Below, in pieces: positions 8,398 to 15,435 of a stretch of 64,000 nt of DNA. Each line of letters begins with the position of its first letter. Position 1 is the first letter of the stretch. This DNA comes from Alistipes sp. Zagget8 (GTDB lineage: Bacteria > Bacteroidota > Bacteroidia > Bacteroidales > Rikenellaceae), in the NCBI GenBank assembly GCA_001941065.1, contig MSHJ01000011.1:186001-250000 (forward strand). The letters run 5' to 3'. The translations under genes were made by a program, and so were the position numbers. The notes under the pieces are model-generated. The model was not told the DNA's origin and did not search any database. It saw nothing but the letters and a program-made list of their open reading frames with translations.

Positions 8398-8943
8398 TTA
8401 TTCTCTCCAGTGTTCGGGACGGTCCAGCGCCGCGGCGCACAGGACCCGCCCTTTGCATTGTGTGAAATCCGTTTCCGACAAGGTTTGTACCATCCAGTAG
8501 TCCGCATATATCTCCGGGATGAGGTAGGGAGCCGGAAAACCCAGCTTCCCGGCGTCGGGGATAAATCCGTGGCGCGGATAATACTCCTTGTGTCCCAGGA
8601 CGAAAACGAGGTCGGCACCCCTTTCGCGCAGGAGTTCCAGCCCCCGCCCGATCAGCAGGCCGCCGACGCCCTGCCGCTGGCACTCCGGAATCACGGCGAG
8701 CGGGGCGAGGATGTAGTGGGCCTCCTGCGCCGTCTCCGCACCTTCGATGCGGCACCGGGTGAACAGGATGTGCCCGACCGCTTCGCCGCCGCGGAACGCG
8801 AGCAGCGACACATACGGCCGGGCGCTTGCGTCGCCGAGGAGTTCCGCTGTCAGCTCCGCCTCCTTGTCGTAGCCGAATGCCTCTTTGTGCACCCGGACGA
8901 TCTCGGCGAGGTCTGCGGGTGTCGTTTCGCGGATGGTTATCAT
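8398..8943 (-). CDS. GNAT-family N-acetyltransferase (YhbS-like)
   Basis: 181 residues from ATG at 8943 (MITIRETTPADLAEIV). A longer reading would begin inside xseB and is rejected. The acetyl-CoA loop is VIPECQRQGVGGLLIGRGLE, followed by GADLVFVLGHKEYYPRHGF, the arrangement seen in YhbS-type acetyltransferases. The acceptor is unknown. The ATG overlaps the xseB stop (ATGA), so it is coupled to the exonuclease VII genes. Confidence 0.87.
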   Translation of the reverse strand: MITIRETTPADLAEIVRVHKEAFGYDKEAELTAELLGDASARPYVSLLAFRGGEAVGHILFTRCRIEGAETAQEAHYILAPLAVIPECQRQGVGGLLIGRGLELLRERGADLVFVLGHKEYYPRHGFIPDAGKLGFPAPYLIPEIYADYWMVQTLSETDFTQCKGRVLCAAALDRPEHWRE

Positions 8944-9131
8944 GGTTCCAGGATTTTGTTTACATCGGCTTCGGCCTTGCGCAGTTTCGCCTTGCACGAG
9001 GCGATCAGCTCCGTGGCGCGTTTCACCTCTGCCGCAAGGCTGTCCACATCCATCTCCTCGCTGCGCAGGCGCCCAAGCGTTTTCTCGATTTCGGCCATCG
9101 CCTCGGCGTAGGTCAACTCTTTTTTTGCCAT
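8940..9131 (-). CDS. xseB: Exodeoxyribonuclease VII small subunit
   Basis: A 63-residue helical protein, from ATG at 9131 (MAKKELTYAEAMAEIEKTL). The family pattern is present: an initial TYAEAMAEIE helix, SLAAEVKRATELI, then CKAKLRKAEADVNKIL. It partners XseA in exonuclease VII, which degrades single-stranded DNA from both ends. It overlaps the 3' end of xseA by 19 bases, so translation is coupled. Confidence 0.93.
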   Translation of the reverse strand: MAKKELTYAEAMAEIEKTLGRLRSEEMDVDSLAAEVKRATELIASCKAKLRKAEADVNKILEP

Positions 9132-10372
9132 ATCTTTCCGGAATTTACGGTTGCACTTATCCTGCCGTCGGAAACCTCTATCTCCACGTCTTCCCCCGCC
9201 GTGACGCCTGCGGCCGAGGTCACGGCCTTGCCTCCGGCGCGGAGGACGGCGAATCCCAGCCGGAGAATGCGCTCGGGCGACCGCCCGGCAATCAGTTCCG
9301 CGGCGTTTTCCAGCCGCAGGGTCTGCCGCGCGAGGAAATCCCGCGCCGCTTCGGGGAGCAGCGTCCCGAGGTGCTCCAGCCGCAGCGACTGCCGCGTGAG
9401 GAGTTCGCCGCTCAGCCGCCGCACCTCGCCCGAAAGGCGTTCGAGCCGCACCTCCGAGGCGTGCATCGCCGCCGCCGTCGCGTCGTGGAGCTGCAGGGCG
9501 GCGTAGTCGAGCCACCCGTCCGCTTCGGCCATCCGTTCGACGAGCCATCCGGCCACCGCCGTCGGGGTCTTGAGCGCCGTGTGCGCCACCATGTCGGCCA
9601 CGCTGGTGTCCTTGTCGTGGCCGATGCCCGTCACGACCGGCAGCGGGAACTGCGCCACATGGGCGCACAGCCGGTAGGCGTTGAAGCAGTTGAGGTCGCT
9701 GCGCGAACCGCCTCCGCGGATCAGCACCACGGCGTCGAATTTTTCCAGCTGCTCGGCCACGGCGCACAAGGCCGCCACAATGGATTCCTCGGCCGCTTCG
9801 CCCTGCATAAAGGCGTCGAAGAGGCTGACCTCGAAGCGGTAGGGGCTTTTCTCCAGCTCCTGGCAAAAGTCCTGATACCCAGCCGCATGGACGCTCGACA
9901 CGACGGCGATGCGCTGCACGACGGCCGGCATCGGCGCCTCGCGGTTCATGTCCCAGACTCCCTCCTGCTGTAGCTGCGCGATGGTTTGCTGCCGCTGCCG
10001 CTCCATGTCGCCCAGCGTGTACGAAGGGTCGATGTCGGTGATTTGCAGCGAGAAACCGTAGAGTTCGTGGTAGGAGACCAGCACTTTGGCCAGTATCTTG
10101 ATGCCTGCGGCCAGCGGCTGGCCTGTCTCGGCCTCGAAATAACCCGAAATGCGCGGATAGTGCGACCGCCACATGACGGCTCGGGCCTGCGCCGTCGGCA
10201 CGCCGTTGTCGCCGCCTTTTTCCACGAGTTCGAGGTAGCAGTGGCCCGAGTAGTTGACCTTTATTTCGGAGATTTCGGCGCTCACCCACACCGGCAGGGC
10301 GAACTGCCCTTCGAGTGCGGATTTCACGCGGCGCTGTAACTCGCGCAGGGTAATGAATTGTGACTCAGCCAT
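9113..10372 (-). CDS. xseA: Exodeoxyribonuclease VII large subunit
   Basis: 419 residues from ATG at 10372 (MAESQFITLRELQRRVKS); readings further upstream lie inside menA. An N-terminal OB-fold (FALPVWVSAEISEIKVNYSG, about 20-110) is followed by the catalytic domain with RIAVVSSVHAAGYQDF, VLIRGGGSRSDLNCFN and VVTGIGHDKDTSVADMVAH, then a coiled-coil region. It is the catalytic subunit for single-strand DNA degradation. The menA stop and the xseA ATG share one base (TGATG). Confidence 0.95.
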   Translation of the reverse strand: MAESQFITLRELQRRVKSALEGQFALPVWVSAEISEIKVNYSGHCYLELVEKGGDNGVPTAQARAVMWRSHYPRISGYFEAETGQPLAAGIKILAKVLVSYHELYGFSLQITDIDPSYTLGDMERQRQQTIAQLQQEGVWDMNREAPMPAVVQRIAVVSSVHAAGYQDFCQELEKSPYRFEVSLFDAFMQGEAAEESIVAALCAVAEQLEKFDAVVLIRGGGSRSDLNCFNAYRLCAHVAQFPLPVVTGIGHDKDTSVADMVAHTALKTPTAVAGWLVERMAEADGWLDYAALQLHDATAAAMHASEVRLERLSGEVRRLSGELLTRQSLRLEHLGTLLPEAARDFLARQTLRLENAAELIAGRSPERILRLGFAVLRAGGKAVTSAAGVTAGEDVEIEVSDGRISATVNSGKIWQKKS

Positions 10373-11283
10373 CAGCCCAGCAGGATTCCGATCGTGAACA
10401 GGGCTCCGAACAACAGGATGTTGCGGGCCGTTTCGCCCAGGCAGGCGTTCAGCTCCTCGCCGTGGTCGATGCGCACCATTTTGCGCCATGTGGCGGTGTG
10501 CGCCGCGAGGTAGACGAGCGGCAGCAGCGCGGCCCACGTGCGGCCTCCGGCCAGCAGCGTGAGGCAGAGCACGGCGGCGGCCGCTCCGAGGGCGAAATAG
10601 CCCCAGCGTCCGACTCCGGCCCCGAGGCAGACGACGATCGTGCGCTTGTTGCAGCGGGCGTCCTCCTCGCGGTCGCGGAAATTGTTGACCATCAGCATCG
10701 TGTCGATTACCAGCCCGCAGGCCAGCGCGGCGACGAGCACCTCCCACGACCACGCTCCGGTCTGGATGTAGTAAGTGAATCCCACGGGGATGAGTCCGAA
10801 AAAGAGGATGACCGCGATGTCTCCCATGCCGTGGTAGGCCAGCGGCCAGGGGCCCGCGGTGTAGAAATAGGCGAAGACGATGCAGGCGGCGCCCACGGCG
10901 ACGAGTTCCCATCCGCCGCAGCGGAGCACGTCGGCGTGGAGGGCCCAGGCGAGGATTCCGATTCCGGCGGCGCAGGCCGCGAGGGTGAATCCGGCGATCC
11001 CGGCCTTCATGGCCCGAAGGGTGATGTATCCTTTGGCGAAGGCCCGGTCGGGCCCCAGCCGGTCGGGTTTATCGGCCCCTTTCAGAAAGTCCCAGAGGTC
11101 GTTGACCAGATTGGCCGTGCATTGCATCAGTACGGCGAAGAGGAGGCACAGCAGGGCCGGCAGTGCGTGGAACGATCCGTCGGTCCACGCCAGTGCGGAG
11201 CCGACGAGTACGAGAATTACGGAGTTGCCGAGGCTGTAAGGCCTCACGGCGAGAATCCATGCGGAAAGGGAGTTGGTGGTCAC
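10372..11283 (-). CDS. menA: 1,4-dihydroxy-2-naphthoate polyprenyltransferase
   Basis: A 303-residue UbiA-superfamily membrane enzyme that prenylates DHNA in menaquinone synthesis. It begins SLSAWILAVRPYSLGNSV, typical of MenA. The first Asp-rich motif is NLVNDLWDFLKGADKPDR and the second NNFRDREEDARCNKRT; they bind the Mg-prenyl diphosphate. Eight to nine membrane segments are apparent. It is translationally coupled to xseA; the methyltransferase of the same pathway (ubiE/menG) lies far away at 62676. Confidence 0.94.
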   Translation of the reverse strand: MTTNSLSAWILAVRPYSLGNSVILVLVGSALAWTDGSFHALPALLCLLFAVLMQCTANLVNDLWDFLKGADKPDRLGPDRAFAKGYITLRAMKAGIAGFTLAACAAGIGILAWALHADVLRCGGWELVAVGAACIVFAYFYTAGPWPLAYHGMGDIAVILFFGLIPVGFTYYIQTGAWSWEVLVAALACGLVIDTMLMVNNFRDREEDARCNKRTIVVCLGAGVGRWGYFALGAAAAVLCLTLLAGGRTWAALLPLVYLAAHTATWRKMVRIDHGEELNACLGETARNILLFGALFTIGILLG

Positions 11284-11309
11284 GTTCGGAGGTTATTTTC
11301 AAGGGGTTT

Positions 11310-11858
11310 TCAGCGGAAGACGAGCTCCACGGGCCGCGGCATGCGCTTGCCTTCGGGAAGCTGGATGCGCAGCACGCCTTCGCTCTCGATCGGCCGGCCG
11401 TTCTTTTGGGCGGGGGTCCAGCGCGGGGCTTCGGCCACGGCCTTCAGCACGCGCCGCTTGAGGCGGTTGTCGGTGGATTCGAGCTCCTGATGGACGACGG
11501 TGTCGCCCTCGGGCGTGATCTTGTAGCGCAGGACCACGCGGGCGGCGGGTTCGCTCGCATCCCAGCGCACCCGGCTGGCGATGTAGCTGCCGAAGGTGGA
11601 GTCCGCGGGGAAAGCGGCGGGCTGGTCATAGCGCAGGGTGATGAGCATCACGCCGTGCACGGCCCGCTGGCCGTAACGGGCGATGGTCTCCTCGTCGGCG
11701 GGGAGCATTTCGACGTTCTCGATGTCTTCGGGCGGTATCGAGCGAATCTCCGTCATCTCCTTGCCGTTGACGATGTACATCGGCACGGGTTTCGGAGCCG
11801 CGGCCCGGACGGCTGCGGCAAAGTACAGAACGGATAGAAGCAGGACATATCTTTTCAT
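11310..11858 (-). CDS. Exported protein: TonB-receptor plug-like segment joined to a TonB C-terminal-like domain
   Basis: 182 residues from ATG at 11858 (MKRYVLLLSVLYFAAAVRA); an ATG at 11870 would add four residues. A signal peptide is followed by MYIVNGKEMTEIRSIPPEDI-type sequence, then YGQRAVHGVMLITL, which resembles the end of a TonB-dependent receptor plug. The C-terminal part (VVLRYKITPEGD, LKRRVLKAVAEAPRWTPA, NGRPIESEGV) resembles the TonB C-terminal domain. There is no proline-rich spacer, and the N-terminus looks cleaved rather than an anchor, so it is not an ordinary TonB. Function unknown. It lies 26 bases before menA. Confidence 0.75.
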   Translation of the reverse strand: MKRYVLLLSVLYFAAAVRAAAPKPVPMYIVNGKEMTEIRSIPPEDIENVEMLPADEETIARYGQRAVHGVMLITLRYDQPAAFPADSTFGSYIASRVRWDASEPAARVVLRYKITPEGDTVVHQELESTDNRLKRRVLKAVAEAPRWTPAQKNGRPIESEGVLRIQLPEGKRMPRPVELVFR

Positions 11859-11914
11859 AACCGTGAACATTTTCAAGCAAAACGGTCGGCGTGGGCCGGA
11901 TATTGCCCGGGCCG

Positions 11915-12217
11915 TCAGTCGATCTCCCGCCAGGCGGCCTGCGCGAGGTTCACGCAGCCGTTGCGCCGGAAAGGTACCCCTTCCGCTTCGAGCAGTTCCC
12001 GCTGGGCGGTTCATCCGGGGGCCGTGCGCCCCGAGGCATTCACGACCCGGTGGCAGGGAAGCCCCTCCGGAGCCGTGCCCATCGCCCGTCCCGCGCGGCG
12101 TGCGTAACCGGGCATGCCGACCAGCCGGGCCAGCTGCCCGTAGGTTGCGACCCGTCCTGCGGGTATCTGCGCGACGATGTCGTAAATCTCGGCGTCGAAA
12201 TCGGCGGGAATTTTCAT
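11915..12217 (-). pseudogene. MGMT/ATL-family DNA alkyltransferase-like gene interrupted by an in-frame TGA
   Basis: ATG at 12217 opens MKIPADFDAEIYDIVAQIPA, with GRVATYGQLARLVGMPG and the PCHRV motif holding the acceptor Cys (Cys55). After ASGRTAPG (codon 68) a TGA at 12011-12013 stops the frame. The same frame then continues without interruption as TAQRELLEAEGVPFRR and NGCVNLAQAAWREID to a TGA at 11915. Relatives commonly have Trp just after this position (APGW), so a TGG to TGA change, or a sequencing error, would explain it. The intact product would be 100 residues, the size of the short MGMT-like family. Confidence 0.8.
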
Positions 12218-12375
12218 CGCTTTTTAATTTATAAGGTCGGGGCGTGATTGGGGTTGGAGACCCGGAATCCTGCCCTTACCCTCTGAAAGCTGCTTTTTAA
12301 ACGGCCGGGAGCGCAAATCTGCATCGAAAGCGCTTTGGCCTGCCATCGCCTCCTGAATGCCCTTTCTTAAAGGGC

Positions 12376-13461
12376 CTACAATTCACTTTCTTTCAGGCGT
12401 TCGGCGTTTTCGGCCACGATCAGGTGGTCGATGCAGTCCTGGATGTCGCCGTCCATAAAGGCCGCGAGGTTGTAGATCGTATAGTTGATGCGGTGGTCGG
12501 TGATACGCCCCTGCGGATAGTTGTAGGTGCGGATCTTGGCCGACCGGTCGCCCGTCGACACCATCGTCTTGCGCTTCGAGGCGATTTCGTCGAGGTATTT
12601 CGAGTATTCGAGGTTGAAGACGCGCGTGCGCAGCTCCTCGAACGCCTTGTCGAAATTCTTCAGCTGCGATTTCTGGTCCTGGCACTGCACGACGATGCCC
12701 GTCGGGATGTGCGTCAGACGGATGGCCGAATAGGTCGTGTTGACCGACTGCCCGCCGGGGCCGCTGGCGCAGAAAATATCCTTGCGCACGTCGTTCATCG
12801 AGATGTCGCAGTCGAACTCCTCGGCTTCGGGAAGCACGGCCACCGAGGCCGCCGAGGTATGCACGCGGCCCTGCGTCTCGGTCTGCGGCACGCGCTGCAC
12901 GCGGTGCACGCCCGATTCGTATTTGAGCGTTCCGTAGACGTTCTGTCCCGAGACCTTCAGCACCACCTCCTTGAAGCCGCCCACGGCGCCTTCCGACGAC
13001 GACGTGACCTCGTAACGCCACCCCTTCGACTCGATATACTTGGTGTACATGCGCAACAGGTCGCCGGCGAAAATCGCCGCCTCGTCGCCGCCCGTGCCGC
13101 CGCGGATTTCGACGATGGCGTTCTTCGAGTCCTGCGGGTCCTTGGGAATCAGCAGCAGCTTGATCTCCTCCTCCATTTGCGCCAGCTGCGGTTCCAGCTC
13201 GGCAATCATCTCGCGGGCCATCTCGCGCATCTCCTCGTCCTTGTCCGTGGCCAGCGTGTCCTTGGCTTCGGCGAGGTTGGCGACGGCCGTGCGGTAACGC
13301 TCCGAGGTCTCGATAATCGGTTCCAGCTCCTTGTATTCCTTGGTGAGCTGGATGAACTGTTTGACGTCGGCGATGACTTCGGGGTCGGTGAGTTTCTGTC
13401 CCGTCTCCTCGTATTTGAGTTTCAGACCGTCCAGGCGGTTCAATATGGTGTTGTCTGCCAT
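12376..13461 (-). CDS. prfA: Peptide chain release factor 1
   Basis: 361 residues from ATG at 13461 (MADNTILNRLDGLKLKYEET); 14 codons further upstream are not family-like. The codon-recognition segment reads RVPQTETQGRVHTSA, fitting the PxT motif of RF1 (UAA/UAG) rather than the SPF of RF2. The catalytic GGQ lies in CASGPGGQSVNTTYSA. It hydrolyses peptidyl-tRNA at stop codons. An inverted repeat (GCCCTTT/AAAGGGC, 12359-12375) abuts the stop but lacks a T-run. Confidence 0.96.
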   Translation of the reverse strand: MADNTILNRLDGLKLKYEETGQKLTDPEVIADVKQFIQLTKEYKELEPIIETSERYRTAVANLAEAKDTLATDKDEEMREMAREMIAELEPQLAQMEEEIKLLLIPKDPQDSKNAIVEIRGGTGGDEAAIFAGDLLRMYTKYIESKGWRYEVTSSSEGAVGGFKEVVLKVSGQNVYGTLKYESGVHRVQRVPQTETQGRVHTSAASVAVLPEAEEFDCDISMNDVRKDIFCASGPGGQSVNTTYSAIRLTHIPTGIVVQCQDQKSQLKNFDKAFEELRTRVFNLEYSKYLDEIASKRKTMVSTGDRSAKIRTYNYPQGRITDHRINYTIYNLAAFMDGDIQDCIDHLIVAENAERLKESEL

Positions 13462-13520
13462 GAATGTTTTATTTTGGCGGTAAAGATACGCAATAATCGG
13501 CAAACGGCAATGCGCGTCCC

Positions 13521-13560
13521 GAAAAAACGAAAGAGGGGCATGTCTTGCGGCACGCCCCTC
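13521..13560 (-). terminator. Rho-independent terminator after the first secreted hydrolase
   Basis: Stem GAGGGGC (13533-13539) with GCCCCTC (13554-13560). On the minus strand it is followed by TTTCGTTTTTTC. It lies 10 bases past the stop at 13571 and also insulates prfA. Confidence 0.8.
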
Positions 13561-13570
13561 TCGTTCGGTT

Positions 13571-14437
13571 CTATCGATTGACTGTCCGCAGCCAGTCCAG
13601 TACGGCGGATTTCCAGGCTTCGTGGTAGGGGAAGGTCGTGAGGTAGCCCCAGCCGTGCTCGCCCACCGGGTAGATGTGCATCGACGCCTTCACGCCGTGG
13701 GCCTTGAGCGCTTCGTAGTAGAGTGCGCTGTTGACCGACGGCACGCCCGTGTCGTCGTCCGAATGGAACAGCAGGGTCGGGGGCGTGGTCTCCGTCACGC
13801 GGTTCTGGAGCGAATAGTATTCCGACTGTTCGGCCGTGCGCTTCGTTCCCAGCAGGTTGTCGAACGAGAACTGGTGGCCTTTTCCGGGCTCGGCCGTGAT
13901 GACCGGGTAGACGAGGATCGCGAAGGCGGGTTTGAACGTCCCGAGCGTCGAGGCCGTGGCGGCCAGGTGGCCTCCGGCCGAGAAGCCCATGATGCCCACC
14001 TTGTCGGCGGTGAATCCCGTGGCGCCCGCTTCGAGGCCCGCCATGATGCGCAGCGCCTGCTGGACATCCTCCAGCGGCACCTCGGGATGCCCGTTGGGCA
14101 TGCGGTATTTCAGCACCGCGGCCGTCACGCCGTTTTGCGACAGCCAGCGGGCCACGTCGTGCCCCTCGTGGCCGATGGCCAGCCCCAGGTAACTGCCTCC
14201 GGGGCAGATTACCACGGCCTGTCCCGTGGCCCGCGCCGGGTCGGCGGGGTAGATGTAGAGCTCGGTTTCGGTCGTGCGGTCGGTGCGGTCGGGGTTGTCC
14301 TCACCGGGGGCGAGGACGATTTCGTTGCTGTGGGGCGCCGTCCGGTTGTCCCAGATTTTCAGCGTCGCGGCGGGTTCCTGCGCCGTTGCGGCGAATGCGA
14401 AGAGGACCGCGGCTGCGGCCAGGAGAGTCTTTTTCAT
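13571..14437 (-). CDS. Secreted alpha/beta hydrolase (BD-FAE/esterase-lipase type), copy A
   Basis: 288 residues; signal peptide MKKTLLAAAAVLFAFAATAQ. Core: VVICPGGSYLGLAIGHEG (oxyanion hole), GIMGFSAGGHLAATA (nucleophile Ser in GFSAG), HSDDDTGVP (acid) and PVGEHGWGY (His). This matches esterases acting on acylated sugars or small esters; the substrate is not known. It is a tandem paralogue of the next gene upstream, twelve bases away, sharing RIMPNxHPEVPLED-type positions (YRMPN, HPEVPLED) and nearly identical endings. Probably an operon of two. Confidence 0.85.
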   Translation of the reverse strand: MKKTLLAAAAVLFAFAATAQEPAATLKIWDNRTAPHSNEIVLAPGEDNPDRTDRTTETELYIYPADPARATGQAVVICPGGSYLGLAIGHEGHDVARWLSQNGVTAAVLKYRMPNGHPEVPLEDVQQALRIMAGLEAGATGFTADKVGIMGFSAGGHLAATASTLGTFKPAFAILVYPVITAEPGKGHQFSFDNLLGTKRTAEQSEYYSLQNRVTETTPPTLLFHSDDDTGVPSVNSALYYEALKAHGVKASMHIYPVGEHGWGYLTTFPYHEAWKSAVLDWLRTVNR

Positions 14438-14449
14438 CGGGAATGGGTT

Positions 14450-15319
14450 TTAACGTTTGCGGAGCCAGTCCAGTACGGCGTCCTGCCAGGCCTCCTTGTA
14501 ACGGAACGATTTGCGGATGCCCCAGCCGTGGCCGCCCGTGGGGTAGATGTGCATCGAGGATTCGATGCCGTGCGCTTTCAGGGCCGTGTAATAGCAGGTG
14601 CTGTTGACCGGAGGCACCGTCTTGTCGTCGTCCGAGAGCAGCAGCAGGGTCGGGGGTGTGGCTTCGGTCACGCGGTTTTCCAGCGAATAGGTTGCATCCT
14701 GTTCGGGGGTGCGCTCCGCGCTCAGCAGGTTGATGAATGATCCCTGATGGCGCTTGCCCCGCACGGCCGAGATGACCGGGTAGAAGAGAATCGAGAAATC
14801 CGGACGGACGCTGCCGATCGTCGAGGCCATCGCCGCGAGGTGGCCTCCGGCCGAGAATCCGGCGATGCCGACCTTCGGGCAGGTGAAGCCTTCGGCACCC
14901 GGCGCGTCGCCGCGCAGGATGCGCAGGGCCTGCTCGGCGTCCTCCAGCGGCACCTCGGGGTGGTGGTTGGGCATGCGGTATTTCAGCACCGCGCCGGTGA
15001 TGCCGTTCGCCGCGAGCCACTGTGCGACCTGATACCCTTCGTGGTCGATGGCCAGCCGCGAATAGCCGCCTCCGGGGCAGATCACGACAGCCTGACCGGT
15101 GGCTTTCGAACTGTCGGCCGGGAAGATGTAGAGTTCGGCGTCGGAGGTGTTGGCCAGCCGGTTGGGTTCGGGTTCCTGCTCGGGGGTGTCGATGCCGTTG
15201 CTGTGGGGCGCCGAGACGTTGTCCCAGATGCGGACCGTCACAGCCTGCCCGTAATTTTTGGCGGAAGCGGATGCGCTCATAAGCAAAAATGAAGCGAAAA
15301 GGAATAAGGCCTTTTTCAT
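14450..15319 (-). CDS. Secreted alpha/beta hydrolase (BD-FAE/esterase-lipase type), copy B
   Basis: 289 residues; signal peptide MKKALFLFASFLLMSASASA. Core motifs are VVICPGGGYSRLAIDHEG, GIAGFSAGGHLAAMA (nucleophile Ser), LSDDDKTVPP and PTGGHGWGI. Differences from copy A are concentrated around the insert before the nucleophile and the LLSAERTPEQ loop, so the two may differ in substrate. It lies upstream of copy A with a twelve-base gap, and downstream of leuS with 116 bases between. Confidence 0.85.
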   Translation of the reverse strand: MKKALFLFASFLLMSASASAKNYGQAVTVRIWDNVSAPHSNGIDTPEQEPEPNRLANTSDAELYIFPADSSKATGQAVVICPGGGYSRLAIDHEGYQVAQWLAANGITGAVLKYRMPNHHPEVPLEDAEQALRILRGDAPGAEGFTCPKVGIAGFSAGGHLAAMASTIGSVRPDFSILFYPVISAVRGKRHQGSFINLLSAERTPEQDATYSLENRVTEATPPTLLLLSDDDKTVPPVNSTCYYTALKAHGIESSMHIYPTGGHGWGIRKSFRYKEAWQDAVLDWLRKR

Positions 15320-15435
15320 TATGTGTATTGGTTAAGCACCCCTCCCGCCGAGGGCCGTTTAAAAAAACGGCTTTTAGGCGGTGGAAGCACATTGTTAGGG
15401 TATTCGGGTATTGCTCCTAAAGCCCGGCTGCCGGG

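Noticed and set aside
12011..12013. TGA as selenocysteine in the MGMT-like gene
   Set aside because: The catalytic Cys (PCHRV) is intact elsewhere and the expected residue is Trp, so a Sec role is unlikely.
12218..12375. Possible tRNA or small RNA between the MGMT-like gene and prfA
   Set aside because: No cloverleaf or T-loop (GGTTCGAATCC-like) sequence; only one short palindrome next to the prfA stop.
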